Below, one piece after another: positions 38,801 through 44,137 of a stretch of 64,000 bases of DNA (the stretch's first letter is position 1; each line of letters opens with the position of its first letter). Below the pieces are notes generated by a model. It made no database searches. It was not told where the DNA came from and saw only the letters and a list, made by a program, of their open reading frames with translations. Origin of the DNA: Bin87 sp963663945 (lineage in GTDB: Bacteria; Chloroflexota; Dehalococcoidia; Lucifugimonadales; UBA3495). The stretch covers positions 1,054,001 to 1,118,000 of the forward strand of contig OY760687.1 of assembly GCA_963663945.1 (NCBI GenBank), in the 5' to 3' direction. The translations under genes were made by a program, and so were the position numbers.

Positions 38801-40053
38801 TCCAGCCTGCCGTCCACCTTGTGGCCGTTGAGGTTGAGTTTCACGTGGTCGCGTTTCGCGTCCCGCCCCGTGGTCTCATGTTTGATGCTCCCGCCATTCA
38901 GCCGCAGGCGGTTGCGCTCCACCACAACACCGGTGCGGTCCCGATCGCCGGGTTGGATCACATATCGAAATGTCAGCGTGCTGCTCCCGGAACCCTCAGC
39001 GTAGGATGCTTCCTTGGTGGTATGTCCGGTGAGGCCGGGATGCCAGAACTCCACGGGCAGGGTGGGTATCCCATCGGTCGTGTCCACCACCACGTTGGAA
39101 TCGAAGGTGACGGTGAACGAGATCGTTTCGCCTTTGCCGTAGGTGTCGCTCGCAGCCAATGGCGTCGATGTAATCATCACGCCTTCGGTCACGATCTTCG
39201 GAACCTTGTTGACGATGTGGCCCGCCTGGCTGGCCAGGGCGGAATGGTCGAGGCCAGCATCTGCGCCGCCCGCTTGGGCCGTGATGGTCCCGCCGTCCAG
39301 CGTCAACGCATCGGCGGCGATGGATATGCCGTCCTGATCGCTGTCGTCCTCCACAACCGTGTAGGAGAATGTCAGCACCTTGCCGGTGGCGTCGATGCCG
39401 GTATAGGAGGCGTTTCGGCTGTTGTCGCCCACCGAGATGCCCACATACGGGACGCCGTTGGTGGTGTCCACAATCACCGGGGCATTGAAGGTTGCCGCGA
39501 CGTTGATGACATCGCCGGTGGCGTAGGTCCCGTCGGCGCCGGGGTCGCTGGTCAACCGCATGTCGGTGATGTCCGGGACGACATTCTGGGCGACCCTGAC
39601 GGGGTAATTCCGGGACGGGTGATCGGGCCGAGTCGTAGCGTCCGGGGGTTCGATCGCCACGGACCTGCCCTCCAGCGGCGTTGCCACGTCGGTGGTCTCT
39701 GCGAAATCATAGTGGACGTCGGCGCGATAGGTGGTTCGGTCCGATCTGAACTCCGGGCGGATGGTCACATCGCTCAGATCAAGATGGTCCAGCAGGTAAC
39801 CGCCCCTGGCGCTGCCCGTGACGAATTCCTGTCCGAACCCGTGGGACCCGTGGTTCAGATAGACGACACCGTCCTCTGCCTGGTCAACGTTGCCGATCAG
39901 TTTCTGCGTAGATGCGGCCTGCACGCCGGATGCCGTCCAAGCCAGGATCCCAATCACCGCCAAGCTGACGGCCGCAGCGGCAAGCGCGACCCGCAGGTTG
40001 ACACGCAACCCTGCGATGGATCGAAATATGTTGGAGTTGTTCGTCCTGAGCAT
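32836..40053 (-). CDS. Giant exported protein with tandem cadherin-like repeats, Fn3 and leucine-rich repeats
   Basis: The protein has about 2,405 residues, the largest in the window. I chose ATG 40053, which gives a standard signal peptide ending VQAA. An in-frame ATG at 40089 would add 12 residues with no ribosome site. The N-terminal module is followed by three near-identical units of about 353 residues. Each holds a SDPGADGTYATGDVINV-type module, a second YGKGETISFSVTF module and a cadherin-like beta-sandwich with TLSPAFDPxTTEYTA. Next come an Fn3 module (about 1220-1325) and a leucine-rich region (about 1365-1575, LxxLxLxxNxLxxLPxxxF). More copies of the first modules and a unique C-terminus (about 2150-2405) follow. 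LRR plus beta-sandwich arrays suggest binding to a host or partner surface, by inference only. Confidence 0.85.
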   Translation of the reverse strand: MLRTNNSNIFRSIAGLRVNLRVALAAAAVSLAVIGILAWTASGVQAASTQKLIGNVDQAEDGVVYLNHGSHGFGQEFVTGSARGGYLLDHLDLSDVTIRPEFRSDRTTYRADVHYDFAETTDVATPLEGRSVAIEPPDATTRPDHPSRNYPVRVAQNVVPDITDMRLTSDPGADGTYATGDVINVAATFNAPVIVDTTNGVPYVGISVGDNSRNASYTGIDATGKVLTFSYTVVEDDSDQDGISIAADALTLDGGTITAQAGGADAGLDHSALASQAGHIVNKVPKIVTEGVMITSTPLAASDTYGKGETISFTVTFDSNVVVDTTDGIPTLPVEFWHPGLTGHTTKEASYAEGSGSSTLTFRYVIQPGDRDRTGVVVERNRLRLNGGSIKHETTGRDAKRDHVKLNLNGHKVDGRLDPPRAELNTLSLSNVMLSPAFDPATTEYTAVVTPGVTETTATATVLAGYTASIDPADADGNTAGHQVVVSDGAAITITVEATGKLPTEYTVTLMVSTVVDSVVVTSDPGADGTYATGDVINVAATFNAPVTMDTTNGVPYVGISVGDNLRNVPYTGIDTTNKVLTFSYTVVEDDSDQDGISIAADAMTLDGGSITGQASGADAVLDHEALASQAGHIVNKVPSIVADGIAVISSPLAGVETYGKGETISFSVTFDSNVVVDTTDGIPTLLMELWHPGRTGETKGVSYAEGSGSSTLTFRYVIQPGDRDRTGVVVERNRLRLNGGSIKHETTGRDARRNHAKLNLSGHKVDGRLDPPRAELNTLSLTDATLSPAFDPETTEYTAVVAPGVTETTATATVQAGYTASIDPADADGNTAGHQVVVSDGAVITITASGTARVSTEYTVTLEIGMAMVDSVAISSDPGDDGTYAASDVISVALTFNQPVTVYTTDGVPYVGISVGDNLRNAAYTGIDATGKVLTFSYTVVEDDSDQDGISIAADALTLDGGTITGQANGADAVLDHDALASQAGHIVNKVPSIVANGVVIVSSPLAGVETYGKGETISFSMTFDSNVVVDTTDGIPTLSMEFWHPGGNYAIKELGFVRGSGSTTLEFEYVVQQGDRDNSGIAIQRNQLRLNGGSIKHATTGRDANLEHPRPDFGGGNHKVNGSLAPPRAALNSLSLSDATLSPAFDSATTEYTAEVGPAVTQTTVTATVLVGHIGSIEPADADGNAAGHQVSLATESATIEIQVMRAGRLTVTYTVTVNRRMDPPSKPTNLSATPADETATLAWVTPPAFPAVTGHEYRYKSSPDADYPEAWTAIADSAVGEDNDDGFTVESLVNGVSHFFQVRAVNTEGASDPSDEATVLVGQGLGICDRTRTVQLAILEELAEIQQLTEIQDCSDVTSADLSTILDLYVPTEETELKADDFSGLTAMTALDISSQYRLTSLPNRIFAGLPELTRLTIEGVDGELPEDIFAPVPTLTELYLVANRFTTLPEDLFSGLSSLSHLELGTNGLAELPENVFDSLTRLTSLRLEINQLTGLPGGVFDGLSALTRLHLDRNQLTSLPVGVIDDLTAVERLTLHQNQLNELPDGMFANLTGPLTEVDLRNNATNPILLPVGLEPAGTLQFRAVAPKGAPFNMWLPLSVTDGSISGGDTGVSILAGEVASATLTVEPASASSNPTAAITKVPGTPNQHDGYRLPLSSSTPVQLEDHRPRIESIALGSDPVSDDTYVAGDAIEVLVTFDRAVQVDTTMGTPHVALTIGTATRNAEYSTADSAGKALTFSYTVVFDDDDSNGLSIGADALALNGGSITNPTTGDDALLTHQAVADQSGHLVHNSQERATLTALSLAGITLSPAFTSDVVDYTATVGRDTTETTVSVTAEAGATASILPADVDTATDGHQVSLSRGVNEITISVSMRGLRTQTYTVTIDRIWADVTGVAFTSDAGADNVYVTDDVIEVSVTFGAPVVVDTTGGTPYIKVAIGDSVKRAEYSAVDATNLTLTFSYTVTASDNDQEGIAIEADSLTLNGGTIKQQGTDFDADLAHGAVDEDPNHLVNQVPQIIWLHGISIISEPINNGDTYRFGEAIKFTVTYDTEVVVDTTDGNPGLLIEVGDSDNSVANRELHYVGGSGTSTLEFEYLVQAGDRDSDGIQLREDQLRANGGRIMHASTGHSASFHYRLHEPVVTFLTHKVDGSITTQPIRACGAEVIDRKARLDTCWDLGRAVPTDEDVVIEASSRYLWEWTVDFDLPVQEPDPRWKIIARGDDYVACGETDTCIMFSDGDIFRGAPLTYDLRIRRGDTVLSRSPRLRTQAPNWDDSPLNAKLSSVLLPDQLESYPDRVATGTFRSDLELTDPEVSGVMVEAVRDLELADFEVTNGVATAIQVSSGGVYVITVEPTTLGQPVTISLPADRVTGVGEGLTDGENNYTRGNTASNVFTVETKEP
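36390..39560 (-). repeat. Three tandem coding repeats of about 1.06 kb
   Basis: Inside the giant gene, three consecutive units of about 1,060 nt are highly similar at DNA level. The approximate bounds are 38525-39560, 37455-38520 and 36390-37450. Equivalent points in the two 5' units, such as the stretches beginning near 38155 and 37093, are offset by 1,059-1,062 nt. The third unit is the most diverged. This implies recent in-frame duplication and a risk of copy-number change or assembly collapse. Confidence 0.8.
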
Positions 40054-41002
40054 CGAGCCTGCATCCGTGGTACAGAGGTCCACAGGCATCGCCGATCGCC
40101 GTGGGGCCAGAGGACCCTGCGGCGTGGGCTCTGCCTGCCGAAAAAGCGGGAAGATGCTGGCACGCTGTAGCCATCAACTCCATGACGGGCCACTTACGAA
40201 CGAACCCTCGCTTATGGTGTCCGGGGGTTGAGAGCACAAGCGGACACCTCAAACAGCGTTTTGCACGCGGTTTACTTGAAGAACGTCATATCCGACGCTG
40301 AATCGCCGGTTGTAGAAAATGTGCAATACTTGTGCATTCAGGCGCGCCAATCTGGGGCATGGCGGAAGGGTTTCGGGCTGGCGCCGGCGGGTCGCCTGAC
40401 CACGGGGCCATCTTGCCGTGTGTAAACGATTGTGGTGTGGCATCACATGCGGCTCAGGCCGTGTGCAAATGACGTCGCTCCCACGGTGATATGTTCAGAC
40501 GGCGATGATGCCGACATGCGTCCCTCCGTCAACAGATTGAGAGGGCGTAAATCGGAATGGAATTCCCCGATAGGGGATGACGGGAGATCTCCAGCGGCAG
40601 ATCAATGCCCGGCGCCGGCGGTTCCGGAGTGCGTTGTCGTTCCTGGCGATGGTCGTGGCGTTGTGGTCTGCTGCCAGGTCGACCGGAACTGATTGGGTCA
40701 CCACCGCAAGGAGGTCCGCGTCGCGTTCGTGTCAGAGGCGGTTGCCTGCACCAGGATGGTGGTGGAAATCGTCGTCCGGCGATGCCAATTGAGCGTGGTC
40801 GATTCGGCCCGCGCACGCGGCGGTGCCTCTCCCACTCTCCGGACTCACAAAAGCACGTTCGTCGCACGTATAATGACGAATCATTAAGACGCTTCATGCA
40901 TAGCCATGCGAGCAATGTGAAGATAATCACCCGAATCCGGTCCGTGGATAGATCTCCGCAGACGGACTTCTTGCGCGCTATATTCGAGGGTTGTTACGCA
41001 TC
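40054..41002. other. Divergent intergenic region
   Basis: About 950 nt separate the giant gene from the XRE-membrane gene. Several short frames exist, but none has a recognisable domain. Apart from the palindrome and -10 box listed separately at 40869-40886, nothing firm was seen. Confidence 0.4.
40869..40886 (+). promoter_or_regulatory. TATAAT box overlapped by a palindrome (candidate operator)
   Basis: TATAAT lies at 40869-40874. The perfect inverted repeat TAATGA-CGAA-TCATTA at 40871-40886 overlaps it. An operator covering the -10 of the gene for an XRE-type DNA-binding protein is a common layout for autorepression. No good -35 was found at the expected spacing. The start codon is about 115 nt downstream. 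Confidence 0.45.
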
Positions 41003-42457
41003 GTGGTTACAGAGCGCGAATTCCAGAGAGCCAGGCACGCCCAGGTCGGATTTCTCATGCGTGCCTACCGCGAATCCTATGTGGACGAAAACGGTAGACC
41101 GGGGCTGTCCCAGGAGGGACTGCTTCGGCGCATGGCATCCGTGGACGGTGGCTACGGCGAACGGTTCAGCCACGCCACAGTTTCGCGCTGGGAAGCTGGT
41201 ACTGTCCGTCCGAGCGTTGACCGAATCAAGACTTTCGGCGCGGCGCTGAACCTGTCGGACACGGAAACCGCCGGCCTCATCCTGCTGGCGGGACTGGCTC
41301 CGGATATCGATTCCGCAAGTGGTGAAGTCGGCATGGCCGTCACGAGGGGAGCGGCGGCGGACAACGGGCCGGCCGACGCCGGAAGCCGCCTGGACGCAAG
41401 TGAAGAGTCGCCGGATCCAGGAACGGATGACGGGGCCTCAATCCTGAATTCGCTAAGCCGCCTGATGCTGCTCCGAATCCTTCCCATCGCCGTTTTCATC
41501 GTTGGCGCCGGATACGGTCTGGCGGCGCTCGGCTGGAACGCCAACTGGATGCCAATCGCCTACGTGTGCGTGACGACGGCATTGGTCCTGGCGCAAGGGC
41601 TGCTCAGGCCCGACCGGACCGCAGGGTTGCGCGATTTCTTCTGGGTGTCCATGTTTTTCGCCCTAGCGGTTCCAACTTTGCAGTTCGCCCCCCTGGACAT
41701 GGACCACTTCGGGTTCTACGCGATGCGCGACTTCTACGGAACCCACATGCCGTACATGTTGACTCTCCTGGTGTGCCTCGCCACCGCCGGACTGGGCGGG
41801 GTGATGTTTCACCTGTTGCGATGGTGGACAAACAGGCGAAACCGGGCCCGGGACGGAGTTGTGGGGCGGACAGCCTGGGCGGTACTCCCGCCAATTCTGG
41901 CGTCCTACGTGGTGGTGATGATCCTCTCCAACATCTCGGTCTGGATCCAGTCGGCCGTGGTGTTCGCGGTGTTGGGCGGGATAATGGGCGCCGTCCTAGC
42001 GCTGCAGGACCCTTCAGTCAACCCGACGCCGGGCCAGCGCCGTTTCCTTTTGCCCGCCACCTTCGCCGCCGCCCTAGTGTTGAGCATCGCGGGGATGTTC
42101 ACCATCTTCATAATGTACCTCTCGCCGGACGTGCCCAGGATATTGCCCGATCACAACCTGCTGACATCCTGGAAGATCGACTTCGGGGCTCTGGGTTACA
42201 CCCGAGAGGAAGTGATGGCGCGTCTAGACGCCGGTTACGTGTGGCACGCCATGTTCCTGTTCGTGTACATGGTGTTCTGCGTGGGCGGCAAATTGCTCAA
42301 GGTGGTGTACGTCCTGGCTGGCGATGATTCCGCCGGACCGGACGCGATTATTTCGGACACGTCCCAATCGGCGACCACGGAAAGCGTTCCCAAAGCACTA
42401 GGGTTGCGTGTCACATTGCCCCCGAGGTCGTGGGCGAACCTGTCGCACGGAATCTGA
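41003..42457 (+). CDS. XRE-type helix-turn-helix protein with multi-pass membrane domain
   Basis: The protein has about 484 residues. The first 85 hold an XRE/Cro-like helix-turn-helix: LMRAYRES, GLSQEGLLRRM, FSHATVSRWEAGTVRPS. From about 145 onward there are around eight hydrophobic segments (for example IAVFIVGAGYGLAALGW, YMLTLLVCLATAGLGGV and VVFAVLGGIMGAVLAL). The DNA-binding domain is thus tethered to the membrane. Such a layout suggests a membrane-embedded regulator that senses an envelope signal, but no ligand domain is recognised. The start is uncertain: GTG 41003 is 12 nt after GAGGG, and TTG 40991 directly follows it. The family is not recognised beyond the HTH. Confidence 0.78.
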   Translation: MVTEREFQRARHAQVGFLMRAYRESYVDENGRPGLSQEGLLRRMASVDGGYGERFSHATVSRWEAGTVRPSVDRIKTFGAALNLSDTETAGLILLAGLAPDIDSASGEVGMAVTRGAAADNGPADAGSRLDASEESPDPGTDDGASILNSLSRLMLLRILPIAVFIVGAGYGLAALGWNANWMPIAYVCVTTALVLAQGLLRPDRTAGLRDFFWVSMFFALAVPTLQFAPLDMDHFGFYAMRDFYGTHMPYMLTLLVCLATAGLGGVMFHLLRWWTNRRNRARDGVVGRTAWAVLPPILASYVVVMILSNISVWIQSAVVFAVLGGIMGAVLALQDPSVNPTPGQRRFLLPATFAAALVLSIAGMFTIFIMYLSPDVPRILPDHNLLTSWKIDFGALGYTREEVMARLDAGYVWHAMFLFVYMVFCVGGKLLKVVYVLAGDDSAGPDAIISDTSQSATTESVPKALGLRVTLPPRSWANLSHGI

Positions 42458-42754
42458 CACGACAATTGGGAATGTCGGCGGGTTGCCCCACCGGAATTGT
42501 TGCCGAAGCACTGGTGCCTGGAACCCACTCCGATCCGCAACCGTTCCGGCCATCCATACGGTTCTTGGACCGTCTCGCCGCTCCCGGCGCAAGCCAGCCC
42601 TTTGGCAAGTCTGGGCTTTTTCAAAGTTGTGCGATTTGCTTTTGCCCCAGTCCAGAGCCTGTCGAAGGACGCGCTCGTGGCTCGATAGTCTCCCCATGAA
42701 TTGACGGTAGTGTCCCGTCAAGTGGTGGGATAAGCGTCATCCTCGTTGATATTG
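42458..42754. other. Intergenic, REP-like motif and possible IS end
   Basis: No gene is seen. GAGCCTGTCGAAGGACG near 42656 matches a short motif that recurs between genes in many GC-rich bacteria and is often part of REP-like repeats; only one copy is seen here. GTGTCCCGTCAAGTGG near 42710 looks like an IS256-type terminal repeat and fits the IS256 remnant that follows. Confidence 0.4.
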
Positions 42755-43192
42755 TTATGCTGCGGCCTCCAGGATGTTGCTGGCCGGTAAGGTTTCGGCG
42801 TCAAGGTCATTGGCGAAGGTGAGGTAGCGGTGGCCTTCGGCCCATTCGTCGTGTTGCTCGGCCAGCACCGCGCCCACCAGACGTCGAGCCGCTGCCCGTT
42901 TGGGGAAGATGCCCACCACGTTGGTATGACGGCGGATCTCCTTGTTCAGCCTTTCCAACGGGTTGTTAGACCACAATTTCTGCCAGTGTGAAACTGGGAA
43001 GGCGGTGAAGGCCAGGATGTCGGGCACGGCGTCTGCCAGCATCTGGGCAGCCTGCGGGAAGTGTTCCTGGAGTTGTGCCACCACCCGATCCACCATGGGC
43101 TTGATGCGCCGGAAGGGATGACGCTGGGGCACCAGGGCGTCGGGCGTAACCGCCGTCAGCATCGTTGCCTGTCGAGCCGCTTTGCCTGTCAT
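42755..43192 (-). pseudogene. Chimeric transposase fragment: IS5/IS1182-like start fused to IS256 end
   Basis: One open frame of 145 residues joins two unrelated transposases. Residues 1-35 (TGKAARQATMLTAVTPDAL, then VPQRHPFRRIKPMVD) match the N-terminus of IS5/IS1182-type enzymes. From about residue 38 (FPQAAQMLADAVPDILAFTAFP in outline) the sequence is the C-terminal third of an IS256 (transposase_mut) enzyme, with SNNPLERLNKEIRRHTNVVG and LAEQHDEWAEGHRYL. The catalytic centre of neither family is complete. It is probably a recombination scar and not a functional enzyme. Confidence 0.72.
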
Positions 43193-43292
43193 GGAAACCC
43201 TCACTGCTCTGATGGCCCATCCTGCCACCCGGTACTCACGCCCCGATTTTCAATACCCTGCTAATCTTCACGAATCTTTCACGAAAACGAAC

Positions 43293-43322
43293 TTTACACG
43301 GATTGTATCAAGTGCCTATACT
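43293..43322 (+). promoter_or_regulatory. Strong sigma70-like promoter
   Basis: TTTACA (43293-43298) and TATACT (43317-43322) are separated by 18 nt. Each matches the consensus hexamer at five of six positions. It lies about 90 nt before the small exported-peptide gene and is the best promoter match I found in the window. Confidence 0.65.
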
Positions 43323-43413
43323 AATCCATATCAACAGTTTGGTAGTTTGCTCGGCGATAGATGAGCCTGCGAATTGTTGGTGATACTAAAACGGGATCGA
43401 ATGGAGGTCCAAA

Positions 43414-43638
43414 ATGAATAATCAGGGAAGAAGCATTATCGGTAGACGGGGACTCGTCATCTCGCTGGCCGCAGCGGCCGCGGTGGCGGGGGTGATGTGG
43501 TTCAGCATGTTGGGCGGCGTGGGAACCGCGTCCGCGGACGGCGGACTGGATAGCGGCGCCGTCGGGAACGGCGGCATCCAGGACCAGCACGAGCAACCAC
43601 CCATAAACGCCTGCCTGCTTCCCTTCTTCCCCTGCTGA
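43414..43638 (+). CDS. Small exported peptide with C-terminal Cys pair
   Basis: This 74-residue protein is of no recognised family. The start is well supported: GGAGG ends 6 nt before the ATG. Residues 1-41 form a signal peptide: basic GRR, a long hydrophobic Ala/Val-rich core, then TASA. Cleavage after ASA would release a 33-residue peptide that begins DGGLDSGAVGNGG and ends INACLLPFFPC, with two Cys that could form a loop. A sigma70-like promoter lies upstream and a strong terminator 38 nt downstream, so this is a complete single-gene unit. It could be a secreted signal, a bacteriocin-like peptide or a surface component; the sequence does not decide. Confidence 0.7.
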   Translation: MNNQGRSIIGRRGLVISLAAAAAVAGVMWFSMLGGVGTASADGGLDSGAVGNGGIQDQHEQPPINACLLPFFPC

Positions 43639-43675
43639 TCGGCCCGGAGACAGGTTCAGAGCATCTACCACACGG

Positions 43676-43712
43676 AATCCCCGCCGGGAGCCATTTCCCG
43701 GCGGGGATTTTT
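43676..43712 (+). terminator. Rho-independent terminator
   Basis: A perfect 13-bp stem (ATCCCCGCCGGGA with TCCCGGCGGGGAT, extended by one A-T pair at the base) and a 6-nt loop are followed by TTTTT. It lies 38 nt after the small peptide gene and is the clearest terminator in the window. Confidence 0.92.
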
Positions 43713-44094
43713 GATTGTGGTGTCAGCGGATGGGGCGATGCGAGTTGTCAGCGAGTCGCATACGCGTTCTTCAAGTCCCATGCTGCTGCGTCGCCGTCCC
43801 GCTCAGTCGCCTCTCCGTACCCGCCGCCGGATGACAGGCATACGATGTGGTCGCCCGGATTTACCACCGCCGGCTCCGGCCACCAGCCAGGATGATGGCG
43901 GCGATGTCAGATGAGGCGGGGTTGTGCATAGCGTTTCTCCCACGATTGACGGCAGCAATATCACGATAACGCCGCGCGGAGATGTGGCGTTATCGTTGGC
44001 AGCCCCAGGTTACAGCGGGGTAACGCCCGGTTAATTTCGCGTTAATGAAAAGGACACCTTTCTTTTACACCTCCGAAAAGTTAGCGCAATAAAG
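43713..44094. other. Upstream region of the nitrate operon
   Basis: About 380 nt with no supported gene. It contains an 11-bp perfect inverted repeat (listed separately), a direct repeat GTTAAT-N5-GTTAAT near 44031-44047, and an AT-richer stretch just before the leader hairpin. The promoter of the nitrate operon should lie here, but no convincing -35/-10 pair was identified. Confidence 0.45.
43963..43996. promoter_or_regulatory. 11-bp inverted repeat upstream of nitrate operon
   Basis: ACGATAACGCC (43963-43973) and GGCGTTATCGT (43986-43996) are perfect complements with a 12-nt spacer, about 140-175 nt before the first start codon. This suits a dimeric regulator site or a leader hairpin. The cognate factor is unknown. 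Confidence 0.55.
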
Positions 44095-44130
44095 GGCCTC
44101 TACCATCATTCCTGATGTTCCGTAGAGGCC
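44095..44130 (+). promoter_or_regulatory. Leader hairpin that includes the Shine-Dalgarno of the nitrate reductase gene
   Basis: GGCCTCTAC (44095-44103) pairs perfectly with GTAGAGGCC (44122-44130). Inside it CATCA pairs with TGATG around a TTCC loop, leaving a 4-nt bulge. The right arm carries AGAGG, the only Shine-Dalgarno candidate, ending 9 nt before the TTG start at 44138. Folding would hide the ribosome site, so this is a candidate translational switch for the operon. It does not match any riboswitch class I can name. Confidence 0.55.
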
Positions 44131-44137
44131 AAACCCG

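Noticed and set aside
38608..40170. 520-codon plus-strand frame antisense to the largest gene
   Set aside because: It follows the tandem repeats of the sense gene; no protein family is recognised.
40605..41249. 214-codon frame overlapping the start of the XRE-membrane gene
   Set aside because: It overlaps the HTH coding region in another frame and has no recognisable motif.
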